A DNA stretch of 27,453 bases from NCBI GenBank assembly GCA_049642385.1, contig JBAROU010000103.1, positions 1-27,453 of the forward strand, written 5' to 3'. Both the position numbers and the translations under genes were made by a program. The DNA is from JBAROU01 sp049642385. Its GTDB lineage: Bacteria; Chloroflexota; Dehalococcoidia; DSTF01; RBG-16-68-14. The notes beneath the pieces are model-generated. The model saw nothing but the letters and a program-made list of their open reading frames with translations. It had not been told where the DNA came from and searched no databases. Shown one piece after another: positions 16,375-23,288 of this stretch (the first letter of the stretch is position 1; each line of letters begins with the position of its first letter).

Positions 16375-17238
16375 ATGAAACTCGGCGTGATCTTCCCCCA
16401 GACAGAGATCGGCAGCGACCCGGTCGCCATCCGCGATTACGCGCAAGCGGCGGAGCAGCTCGGCTACCACCACCTACTGGTGTTCGACCATGTGCTCGGC
16501 GCGCCGGCGGACCGCTTCCCGTTCCGGCCACCCTACAACCTCCAGACGCCCTTCCACGAGCCGTTCGTCCTGTTCGGCTACCTGGCGGGCCTCACGTCCC
16601 GCATCGAGCTGGTGACTGGCATCCTGGTGCTGCCCCAGCGCCAGACGGCCTTGGTGGCCAAGCAGGCCGCGGAGGTGGATGTGCTCACTGGCGGCAGGTT
16701 GCGGCTTGGGGTAGGCATTGGCTGGAACCTCGTCGAATTCGAGGCGCTGGGCGAGAACTTCCGCAACCGTGGTCGGCGCGTCGAGGAGCAGATCGAGCTC
16801 CTGCGCCGGCTCTGGACGGAGGAGCTGGTCGACTTCGACGGCAAGTACGACACCGTGCACCAGGCGGGCATCAACCCGCTACCGGTGCAGCGACCGATAC
16901 CGCTGTGGATGGGCGCGATGGTGGACAAGGCGGTCGAGCGGGTGGCGCGCACCGCCGACGGCTGGTTCCCGCAGTTCGGCCCAAACGCGGACGGCGCTGC
17001 GGCGATCGAGCGCTTCCGAGGCTACGTCAGAGATGCTGGTCGCGACGGGAGCGACGTTGGCATCGAGGGACGGCTGTCAATGGCCGGCACGCCGGAGGGT
17101 GAATGGAGGGAGTCGGTGGAACGCTGGCGAGAACTGGGGGCGACGCACCTGACGTTCAACACGATGACGGCGGGCCTGGCGTCGCCGCGGGCTCACATGG
17201 ATGCTATCCGGCGCTTCAAGGAAACTGTGATGGCCTAA
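16375..17238 (+). CDS. LLM-class (luciferase-like) flavin/F420-dependent oxidoreductase
   Basis: This is a TIM-barrel oxidoreductase (287 aa) of the luciferase-like monooxygenase superfamily. It begins with the typical strand KLGVIFPQTEIG. The segment YHHLLVFDHV (30-39) follows, then IELVTGILVLPQRQTALVAKQAAEVDVLTGGRLRLGVGIGWN, the hallmark of F420-dependent members. RRLWTEELVDFDGKY and the C-terminal GATHLTFNTM complete the barrel. The ATG at 16375 has GAGGTG 5 bases upstream. The family uses F420 or FMN, and the sequence alone does not decide the cofactor or the substrate. The gene is convergent with the nitroreductase operon, leaving 9 bases between stops, so the two may serve a related redox pathway; this is inference. 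Confidence 0.88.
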   Translation: MKLGVIFPQTEIGSDPVAIRDYAQAAEQLGYHHLLVFDHVLGAPADRFPFRPPYNLQTPFHEPFVLFGYLAGLTSRIELVTGILVLPQRQTALVAKQAAEVDVLTGGRLRLGVGIGWNLVEFEALGENFRNRGRRVEEQIELLRRLWTEELVDFDGKYDTVHQAGINPLPVQRPIPLWMGAMVDKAVERVARTADGWFPQFGPNADGAAAIERFRGYVRDAGRDGSDVGIEGRLSMAGTPEGEWRESVERWRELGATHLTFNTMTAGLASPRAHMDAIRRFKETVMA

Positions 17239-17247
17239 CCGAAGCGC

Positions 17248-17544
17248 TCAGTGGCCCCGCCCGAGCAGCCACTCGCGGCTGATCGAGCTGCCGCGCCCTG
17301 ACCAACGCTCGAACTCCACTACGAACACGGACTCGCCATGACGAAGCAGCGGCGCCAGCCAGTCGCGGATCGTCGCCGCGTCCGACTCCGTGAAGACCAC
17401 GAATGCATCGTCATGGATGTGACGCACGTCTTCTGGCCGCACGTGACGCTCGAGCGCAGTCTGGACCCGCGAGCCCAGCGCGCTATCGGATGAGGACGCG
17501 GTAACGAGCTTGAGGCTGCCCGGCCCGATCGCCTCGCCACTCAC
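17248..17544 (-). CDS. small hypothetical protein, coupled to the upstream hydrolase gene
   Basis: I do not recognise this protein (98 aa). It starts at GTG 17544, and that codon overlaps the TGA of the hydrolase gene as GTGA, a 4-base overlap typical of translational coupling. No ribosome-binding site of its own is visible. A GTG at 17574 would lengthen it by 10 residues inside the hydrolase gene. The sequence contains a mixed alpha/beta stretch. VQTALERHVRPEDVRHIHDDAFVVFTESDAATIRDWLAPLL resembles a small domain that senses or binds a partner, and it ends with VFVVEFERWSGRG. There is no signal peptide, membrane segment or cysteine. It is the last gene of a four-gene operon. Confidence 0.7.
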   Translation of the reverse strand: MSGEAIGPGSLKLVTASSSDSALGSRVQTALERHVRPEDVRHIHDDAFVVFTESDAATIRDWLAPLLRHGESVFVVEFERWSGRGSSISREWLLGRGH

Positions 17545-18242
17545 CGCAGGTGTTGCTGGAACCAGGCGATGCACTTGGGCCAGGCGTCGTGCGCCGCGTC
17601 TTCGCGATAGCTGGGCCGCCCTTCGCTCATGAACGCATGGCCAGCGCCCGGGTACGAGTGGAACTCGTGCGTTTTACCAAGCCGCGTGAGCTCCGCGTCG
17701 AGCTTCGATACGTCGGCAGGGTTGGGGTTGGCATCGTCCTCGCCGAACAGGCCGAGGATCGGGCAACCGATCTGGTCACTTTGCTCGAACGGAGCGGGGC
17801 CGTCGCCCCAAGCCCGCATGATGTTTCCTCCGTAATAGATGACAGCGGCCTTGAGCTCTGGTACGCGCGTTGCCATCAGGTAGGCGACGCGCCCGCCCAT
17901 GCAGAATCCGGTGATGCCGATGCTATCACCGCGCGCTTCTGAGAGCGACTTCGCGTGCTCGATCGCGGAGTTCACGTCCACCACGATGGTCGCGTCACGC
18001 AAGTGGCTCATGCGCGAGAGGGCGTCGTCGCTGGCGTCGGGGTCTTCGCGGTGGTAGAGATCGGGCGCGATGCCAACGAAGCCAGCCTGTGCGATGCGAT
18101 CGGTCATCGTCTGGACAAACGAATCGACGCCGCCCGCGTGCTGAATGACGATGACGCCCGGCGCGGGTGCGCTGTCCGGCGTGGTGACGTAGCAACGCAT
18201 GTTGCTGCCGTCGACGGTGATGGTGTCCCAGCGGCTTGGCAT
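17541..18242 (-). CDS. dienelactone hydrolase family protein
   Basis: This is an alpha/beta hydrolase (233 aa) of the dienelactone hydrolase family, whose founding members open lactone rings in chloroaromatic and aromatic degradation. The nucleophile elbow is GFCMGG with Cys114, the cysteine characteristic of this family. The acid is probably Asp170 (FGEDDANP), and His202 lies in GAGHAFMSE. The start is ATG 18242, with GGAG 6-7 bases upstream; a longer in-frame reading from 18269 runs into the preceding gene. It is third in the operon, 10 bases after the SDR gene, and overlaps the small downstream gene by 4 bases. The exact substrate is unknown, and many family members are general esterases. 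Confidence 0.88.
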   Translation of the reverse strand: MPSRWDTITVDGSNMRCYVTTPDSAPAPGVIVIQHAGGVDSFVQTMTDRIAQAGFVGIAPDLYHREDPDASDDALSRMSHLRDATIVVDVNSAIEHAKSLSEARGDSIGITGFCMGGRVAYLMATRVPELKAAVIYYGGNIMRAWGDGPAPFEQSDQIGCPILGLFGEDDANPNPADVSKLDAELTRLGKTHEFHSYPGAGHAFMSEGRPSYREDAAHDAWPKCIAWFQQHLR

Positions 18243-18252
18243 GTGCTTCTCC

Positions 18253-18993
18253 TTATCGTGCGTAATCAAGGCCGCGATTGATGGTGACGCGCATGATGGC
18301 GCCGGCGCGCGAGTCGTCGCGCACGAGTTCGAGGACGCCCTCCGCGATCAGTTCCGGTCGCAGGATGCCGCCGACCTCGCGGCTCATCGCCGTTCGGCCT
18401 TCTTCGCCCGCCGGCTGGATCATCGGTGTGTCGGTAAATGAGGGACAGACCGCGTTGACGCGTATCCCTTCGGCGCTGAGGAACGCGAGCGAGCGCGTAA
18501 AGTGGACCACGCCGGCCTTCGTCGCCGCGTAGACCGGGCCGGTGGGCATCGGCACGAGCCCGCCCATCGATGCGGTGTTCACGATCACACCACCTGCCCC
18601 TTGCTTTCGCAGATGTTGCACTTCTAGTTGCGCGCCGCGAATGACTGCGGTGAGGTTGACCAGCACCGTTGGCTCCCAGGTCTCTGGGCCACCGTAGAAG
18701 TCCCCACCGCGCTCGGAGACGCCAGCGTTGTTGTGAAAGATGTCGGCGCTGCCGAACTCGCGGACGGCGAGGTCGATCATCGCGAGCTGGTCGTCCCGCT
18801 TTGTGACGTCCGTGTGAATGAAGCGCGCCTCTCCGCCCGATGCCTCGATCTCGCGCACGGCGGCCGGTCCTTTGTCGTCCTGCAGGTCGGCCAGGACGAC
18901 GCGCGCGCCGTTGGCGGCGAGCAGCTTCGCGGTCGCCAGTCCGATGCCGGACGCGCCGCCCGTTATAACCGCAACTTTGCCCTTCGGGTCCAT
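18253..18993 (-). CDS. short-chain dehydrogenase/reductase (SDR)
   Basis: This is a classical SDR (246 aa) with an NAD(P)-binding Rossmann fold. The cofactor motif is TGGASGIG (11-18), NNAG is at 88-91, and the catalytic residues are Ser142, Tyr155 and Lys159 in YAATK. The acidic residue ending strand 2 (VVLAD, Asp36) favours NAD(H) over NADP(H); this is a general rule and not proof. It ends in a normal VRDDSRAGAIMRVTINRG segment. The ATG at 18993 follows a GGAGAAC ribosome-binding site. It is second in the operon, 7 bases after the nitroreductase gene. The substrate cannot be read from the sequence. Confidence 0.91.
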   Translation of the reverse strand: MDPKGKVAVITGGASGIGLATAKLLAANGARVVLADLQDDKGPAAVREIEASGGEARFIHTDVTKRDDQLAMIDLAVREFGSADIFHNNAGVSERGGDFYGGPETWEPTVLVNLTAVIRGAQLEVQHLRKQGAGGVIVNTASMGGLVPMPTGPVYAATKAGVVHFTRSLAFLSAEGIRVNAVCPSFTDTPMIQPAGEEGRTAMSREVGGILRPELIAEGVLELVRDDSRAGAIMRVTINRGLDYAR

Positions 18994-19000
18994 GTTCTCC

Positions 19001-19678
19001 TCACTTACTAGCCGCTGCGCGCAGCCACTTCTTCTGCCAGCCGTCGTCGGGCTGCTGTTCGGCGAACGGCCACGGCTTGTCCCAGCGATTCCAGTACGCG
19101 ACGCGACTTACCGGCTTCCTGCTCACTGGCCCGTGACGGTCGTCCGTGTAGCCGAGCGGAACCAGGCTGTATATCTGGTTGCTGTCGGGGATAGCGAGCG
19201 CTTCCATCAGTTCGCTCGCGTGGGTGAGCGGCAGGTTGAAGATCGACGCGCCCAGGCCCAACGCCCGCGCGGCGAGCAGCAGGTTTTGGATGGCTGGGAA
19301 CGCGCTACCGCCCGGCGTTGAATGTCGGCCGCGCAGGCCGCACACGACGACGATGACGGGGGCATCGGCCAAGTGGTGTGACAGGTACTCTACGGAGCGG
19401 AGCGAGAGGCGCTGCGTGCGCGGAAGCTGATCGACCTCTGCAAAACGTGTACTATAGCCTGCCCAGCCTTCTTCAGCCCACGATTGCATCCGCTGCTTGA
19501 GTCGCGGATCGGTGACGATGACAAAGCGCCAGTCCTGTGTGTTCTGGCCGGAGGGCGCGCGGATCGCCGCATCGAGCAGCTGAAAGAGAACCTCATCCGG
19601 CAGCGGGTCGGGCTTGAGTCGGCGCAGCGCTCGCGTGCTGTAGAGCGCCTCGAAGAGGCCGATGGGCTGGTCGGGCAC
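19001..19678 (-). CDS. nitroreductase family protein (FMN-dependent)
   Basis: This is a nitroreductase-fold flavoprotein (225 aa), usually a homodimer binding FMN at the interface. The FMN-binding segments YSTRALRRLKPDPLP (13-27) and APSGQNTQDWRFVIV (41-55) are clear. Further on, PAIQNLLLAARALGLGA matches the helix that packs on the flavin. The start is GTG 19678 with AAGGA 8 bases upstream. It is the first gene of a tight operon with an SDR and a dienelactone-hydrolase-like enzyme, so reduction followed by dehydrogenation and ring opening or ester hydrolysis of an aromatic or cyclic compound is a reasonable but untested idea. A housekeeping NAD(P)H oxidase role is also possible. Confidence 0.89.
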   Translation of the reverse strand: MPDQPIGLFEALYSTRALRRLKPDPLPDEVLFQLLDAAIRAPSGQNTQDWRFVIVTDPRLKQRMQSWAEEGWAGYSTRFAEVDQLPRTQRLSLRSVEYLSHHLADAPVIVVVCGLRGRHSTPGGSAFPAIQNLLLAARALGLGASIFNLPLTHASELMEALAIPDSNQIYSLVPLGYTDDRHGPVSRKPVSRVAYWNRWDKPWPFAEQQPDDGWQKKWLRAAASK

Positions 19679-19769
19679 GAGATGTTCCTTCTGCGTCAGA
19701 ATCCGGCGCCATCATAGCGAACGACTCCAGTGGACGCTACTGCACCTAACGATAGCGCGGGTCGTGAGC

Positions 19770-19775
19770 TACGCT
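19770..19775 (+). promoter_or_regulatory. candidate -10 box for a leaderless lipoprotein transcript
   Basis: TACGCT ends exactly 6 bases before the GTG at 19782, and the gene has no ribosome-binding site. The hexamer matches the consensus only at the first, second and last positions, so this is weak on its own. Confidence 0.22.
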
Positions 19776-19781
19776 GGTCCT

Positions 19782-20156
19782 GTGAGACCGAAGGCTACCC
19801 GGTTCGTCGAGATCGCGCTGGGACTGGCATTGACCGCTGTGGCAGCATGCGCCCTTGTCGCCTGCGGCAGCGATGACGGCGCGTCCGCGAACGAGCAGTC
19901 AGTCTCGGGCGTGATTATCGACGTTGTCGCGCCCTCGCTCACAGAACTCAACTCGTTCACGTTGCGCTCGACTGATGGGCGAGACCTTGTCTTCCATATT
20001 GCGCCGGATGCGCGCCCCGAACCCGCAGAGGGCTTCGTGCCGGGGCATCTACGGACGCACGCCGTGGAGGCGGCGCGGGTCAAGGTCTTCTATCGGCAGG
20101 AGGATGGCGAGCTGCTGGCCCTACGCATGGTGCACGTGTCGCCCCCGCTGCCTTAG
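19782..20156 (+). CDS. small predicted lipoprotein of unknown function
   Basis: This is an exported lipoprotein (124 aa). The N-terminus has arginines followed by a hydrophobic stretch, IALGLALTAVAACALVAC, with a lipobox LVAC directly before GSDDG. The mature part is a single small beta-rich domain: an opening SVSGVIIDVV, then FTLRSTDGRDLVFHI, then GHLRTHAVEAARVKVFYRQEDGELLALRM. That layout resembles small OB-like DUF5666-type domains, but I cannot assign it. The start is probably GTG 19782; a GTG at 19764 adds six residues. Its TAG overlaps by 3 bases the stop region of the convergent thioredoxin-fold lipoprotein, which suggests, without proving, a shared envelope role. Confidence 0.75.
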   Translation: MRPKATRFVEIALGLALTAVAACALVACGSDDGASANEQSVSGVIIDVVAPSLTELNSFTLRSTDGRDLVFHIAPDARPEPAEGFVPGHLRTHAVEAARVKVFYRQEDGELLALRMVHVSPPLP

Positions 20157-21067
20157 GGTACCAGCGGCTGGATCGCGGCGCTGAGCTCGGCCGGACTGGC
20201 TGCGCCTTCGAAGCGCGCGGTCACGGTGCCCGCGGCATCTACGACGAAGATCCACGGCTCGCTGATGAGGCCCCAATCGCTCGTCGCCTGGACTGGTTTT
20301 GGGAAGCCATCGCTCCCTACCACGAGATCGCCGTTGGCGTCGAGCTCGTACGGCTCGATGTGGATGAAAGTCACTTGGTCGGCGAAGTCAGGTGCGATCG
20401 CCTTGATGTTGTCGAGGATCGGGCCGCAGAAGCGCGTCTGGCAAAACTTCGGCGTTGCGAAGATGACGACGAACGGCTTGCCGGCCTCCAGTGCCTGCGC
20501 CACGGTCATCTGGTAGAACGCGGTGTTCGGCGTTTCGTCGGTGCTGATCTGAGCGATGTCCGATACGTCGTTGATCGTGAGGTTCTCGCTCGGCGGCGCC
20601 TTGCCGCCAATGGTTGGCGCGCGGCCTTGGGCGAGTACCGGGAAGTTGAAGCGCCTCACCTTCGTCTCGTCACCGCTCTGGGTGAGCGTGGCTTCGGCCT
20701 CCCACGTGCCGGCCTGATCGAATTCAACGTCCGCGACGAAAAGGCCCGCGACGTCCGGGATCGCCCAGACGAAACGCGCGTCCGCCTGCGATTTGAGCTT
20801 ATCCTGATAATAGAACTTGAGCGCGACGCTCGTTCCCGGCGCGTCGAGGATAGGCTTGTTGTCCTCGTCGATCAGGCCAAGCCCGAAGCGGTTTGGGCCT
20901 ACAGCCAGCTCCGAGTTCGCGGCGATGGGTGTGATGCCCTCGTTCGAGAGGGGTATCGCCGTAGGAGACCCCCCTGCACCGGTTGTTCCGTTGTTGCTGT
21001 CGCCGCACGCGGAGGCGATGAGCGCGAACGCGGTCAGCAGCGCGGCGAGGAGAAGTGGAATGCGCAT
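20153..21067 (-). CDS. lipoprotein with a thioredoxin-fold domain and CxxxxC motif
   Basis: This is an exported lipoprotein (304 aa). It has a signal peptide with lipobox IASAC (Cys21) and a Gly/Ser/Thr-rich linker. A beta-sandwich-like domain (about 45-145) contains SVALKFYYQD and AGTWEAEATL. A C-terminal thioredoxin-like domain spans about 150-304. That domain has KPFVVIFATPKFCQTRFCGP, with two cysteines spaced C-x4-C (Cys209, Cys214) rather than the CxxC of thioredoxin or CxxxC of SCO proteins. The cis-proline region is SEPWIFVVD (Pro271). The ATG at 21067 follows AAGGA; an upstream extension to 21391 runs through non-coding sequence and the regulator gene. A role in envelope disulfide or copper handling is inference. 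Confidence 0.82.
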   Translation of the reverse strand: MRIPLLLAALLTAFALIASACGDSNNGTTGAGGSPTAIPLSNEGITPIAANSELAVGPNRFGLGLIDEDNKPILDAPGTSVALKFYYQDKLKSQADARFVWAIPDVAGLFVADVEFDQAGTWEAEATLTQSGDETKVRRFNFPVLAQGRAPTIGGKAPPSENLTINDVSDIAQISTDETPNTAFYQMTVAQALEAGKPFVVIFATPKFCQTRFCGPILDNIKAIAPDFADQVTFIHIEPYELDANGDLVVGSDGFPKPVQATSDWGLISEPWIFVVDAAGTVTARFEGAASPAELSAAIQPLVP

Positions 21068-21113
21068 GTGGGTCGTTCCTTCCGTGAGGAGGACGTTTCG
21101 GCCTGACGGCTTC

Positions 21114-21141
21114 ATGGTATCGGTAGGGGAGTTGTGGGCAA
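21114..21141 (-). promoter_or_regulatory. candidate promoter of the thioredoxin-fold lipoprotein gene
   Basis: On the minus strand TTGCCC (21136-21141) is followed after 16 bases by TACCAT (21114-21119). Each matches 4 of 6 consensus positions. It lies about 47 bases upstream of the ATG, in the 82-base gap after the regulator gene. Confidence 0.3.
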
Positions 21142-21149
21142 GCGCCGAG

Positions 21150-21977
21150 TTATTGGGGGCGCCGGCGGAGAATCTCGAGGGCGTCCCACGTTGCTCCGTC
21201 GAGCGGGATCCAGTCGTTGAAGCCCAGTCCGTCCGGCTCGCTAGCCGTATTGACGAGCGCAACGAACCGCAGTTCGCCGAGATCATCGTCTCGCCAAACC
21301 ACTCGATATGTCCACCGGCATTTGGCCGGTGTGGGAAGGACAGATTCCCACAGACCACCCAGGCGCCTGAGAAACGCAGGGTCGCCGCCAACGATCTCCG
21401 CGAGGACCGCGTTTAGGTAAGGCACGGGCTCATCAATCGAGTCAGGATCCCGAGGGCGTCCCTTCAGGACACCAATGAGGGTACCAACGCACTCATCCCA
21501 GTTTAAGATGTGGTCTGTAAAAAGGTGATCGTTCGCGACGCTTAGGAGATTCATCTGAGCACTCGTACGCTGAGCGCGCTCCTGCGCGAAGTCGACGCCC
21601 CACAGGCGTTCGATGATGGTGTTCGTCGCTATAACCTCCGTGTTGTCATTGAGCACGAACTCCGGCCAGGGAACTTGCTCGACGATATGCTGTAGTTCTT
21701 CTACTGTGTAGAAGTAATTTGGAAAACGCTCGCCTGGAAAGAGTGTGTCGGGAGCGGCAAAGCCCGTGGCGGCAAGGATGTGCCTACGTTCGTGCTGTGG
21801 TAGACGAAGAGCCTCCAAGAGGGCATTGAGTGAGGATGCGGTAGGCGCGCGTCGCCCCGATTCATAGCCGCGCACGGTTTCTTCCGAGAGAGAAGCCCGA
21901 CGTGCTACCTCCGCCCGCGACAGGCCGAGTTGTTCGCGCGCCTTGCGCAGCGTCTTCCGCCAGTCCCTTTCAGCCAT
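21150..21977 (-). CDS. XRE-family regulator with an MmyB-like ligand-binding domain
   Basis: This is a DNA-binding regulator (275 aa). Residues 10-62 form a Cro/CI helix-turn-helix: LRKAREQLGLSRAEVARRASLSEETVRGYESGRRAP. The region from about 90 to 200, beginning NYFYTVEELQHIVEQVPWPEFVLNDNTEVIATN, matches the PAS-like MmyB ligand-binding domain found in many actinobacterial and Chloroflexota regulators. The start is ATG 21977; a TTG at 22007 would add 10 residues. Several stretches are poorer in G+C than typical genes in this window (row 21661-21720 is 45% by hand count). The gene is divergent from the M23/golvesin gene, and an intergenic palindrome lies in its own promoter region, which suggests autoregulation and control of that neighbour. 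The ligand is unknown. Confidence 0.85.
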   Translation of the reverse strand: MAERDWRKTLRKAREQLGLSRAEVARRASLSEETVRGYESGRRAPTASSLNALLEALRLPQHERRHILAATGFAAPDTLFPGERFPNYFYTVEELQHIVEQVPWPEFVLNDNTEVIATNTIIERLWGVDFAQERAQRTSAQMNLLSVANDHLFTDHILNWDECVGTLIGVLKGRPRDPDSIDEPVPYLNAVLAEIVGGDPAFLRRLGGLWESVLPTPAKCRWTYRVVWRDDDLGELRFVALVNTASEPDGLGFNDWIPLDGATWDALEILRRRPQ

Positions 21978-22035
21978 TGCGTGGCCCTCGACCACGGCAT
22001 ACCACAACGCGTACTACTCCGCCTATTCAGGCAGC

Positions 22036-22050
22036 GGTACAGATTGTACC
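22036..22050. promoter_or_regulatory. perfect 6-3-6 palindrome, candidate operator
   Basis: GGTACA-GAT-TGTACC is a perfect inverted repeat in the 144-base gap between the XRE regulator and the M23 gene. It has the size and symmetry expected of an XRE dimer site. It overlaps the candidate -10 of the regulator gene and sits just upstream of the candidate -35 of the M23 gene. Confidence 0.45.
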
Positions 22051-22051
22051 A
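22043..22051 (-). promoter_or_regulatory. candidate extended -10 promoter of the XRE gene
   Basis: Read on the minus strand, TG-G-TACAAT is an extended -10 element with 5 of 6 consensus bases. It lies inside the palindrome at 22036-22050, so a bound dimer would block it. There is no clear -35. Confidence 0.4.
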
Positions 22052-22060
22052 GATGCGCTC

Positions 22061-22090
22061 TTGTAAGGCGGCAGTTAACCCACTTATGCT
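22061..22090 (+). promoter_or_regulatory. candidate promoter of the M23/golvesin gene
   Basis: TTGTAA (22061-22066) and TATGCT (22085-22090) are 18 bases apart, each with 4 of 6 consensus bases. Transcription would start near 22097, giving a leader of about 25 bases that contains GGAG at 22110-22113, 8 bases before ATG 22122. Confidence 0.35.
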
Positions 22091-22121
22091 CTGCCGGAAG
22101 CGTTAGAACGGAGTGTGCCCG

Positions 22122-23268
22122 ATGATACGATTCTTAATCTATGCCGTGGGGCTAATTGTCACCATAATGGCCGCAGCCTTGCTTTCAGAACCAGGACATT
22201 CAGAGGCTGCAGGGTTGGGCATTACCGTACCGAGTCCGCCCGGAGAGACTTGGTACGTCTGCCAAGGGTACAACACCAATATCAGTCACAACGGAGGGGA
22301 CAGATACGGACTTGATCTGACCTCTGACCATGGAGCAGTTGGAACAAATGGCTGCATAGGCGGACACAATGCGGGCCGCACACAGACGCGTTCATACGCC
22401 TATAGCGGGAACGATAGCGTGGAAGTACTTTCCGGGCGGCCTTGTCTGCATCAAAATAAACGGTTCTCGGAGCATTAAAGTCGGCCATATGAAGACAGTA
22501 TTGTCGCCGGGATGGCCTGCTGCTTGGCTGACGACACCAGTCGGCGGCGCCGTCACACAAGGTTCAAGTCTAGGATATGTGGAAGTCCCCAACAGTGGGA
22601 ACGGCGGCTTTCCGCATATCCACATCGGCGTATACGCCAGCGCGAATGGGAGTGGTGGCAGTACTAAACCATTCTCAAGCCAGTACGGAACACAGTTGAA
22701 CGGCTCTCAGGTCTGGGATCTTCCTTCGAATGGATCGCGTAATCAGTGGAGCGGTCTAGCCTTGAGACGATCGGCGCCAGCTCCAGCGCCTCGGACGATC
22801 AACTGTGATGACAACGCAGGCTGTTTCACTCGTTGGGGTCCTTCAGGGCGCTGTGCGCAGGCGGACAACAATAGCCTGGACTGGTACTGGTGCTGGTCCA
22901 GCAGGTGCAACATCACCGCGCACTGCCACATGTGGTACACGTGGAACGCTACTAGTGGCAGTGATGTCAACTATGGTGTCTGGCGGCCTAACCTTCCAAA
23001 GACTGCGGACTGGCGTGTTTGCGCTTATATATCAGGTGATCATGCTTACGCGAGAAGCGCTAAATATAAAGTGAGGCATGCGAGCGGTACGACAACAGTA
23101 ACCGTGAATCAGCAGGCGCTCTTCGGTTGGAAGAACCTTGGCGTGTATCGCTTCAACGGCGGCACGGGCGGATATATCCGATTAGGGGATGTCACTGGCG
23201 AGACGTATGCAACTAGGCAGATCGGGTTCGACGACGTGAAGTGGGTCGAAAACGGCGGCAACTGCTAG
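22122..23268 (+). pseudogene. secreted M23-type metallopeptidase with golvesin-like C-terminus, frameshifted
   Basis: Two overlapping reading frames together encode one protein. The first (ATG 22122, open to 22478) gives a signal peptide (about residues 1-30) and the M23 start with the zinc ligands His56 and Asp60 in HNGGDRYGLDL. Its sense is lost near 22390. The second frame is closed by a TAG at 22357 and makes sense from about 22390 to 23268. It continues with TPIAGTIAW, then the histidines of KVGHM and FPHIHIGVY, which complete the LytM-type metal site. The C-terminus (from about 22800) is a golvesin-like domain ending WKNLGVYRFNGGTGGYIRLGD...IGFDDVKWV, with extra cysteines and tryptophans. 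The shift equals one extra or two missing bases. An internal ATG at 22369 would make only an unexported fragment. Decay, assembly error and programmed shifting are all open. Confidence 0.75.
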
Positions 23269-23288
23269 ACTAAACCTCCTGCCGATCG

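Noticed and set aside
21068..21391. N-terminal extension of the thioredoxin-fold lipoprotein up to 21391
   Set aside because: It would put 108 residues before a classic lipoprotein signal peptide and overlap the regulator gene; ATG 21067 has its own ribosome site.
22369..23268. Reading the second half of the M23 gene as an independent gene starting at ATG 22369
   Set aside because: It would lack the signal peptide and the first zinc ligands, has no ribosome-binding site, and its first residues do not fit the M23 fold until about 22390.
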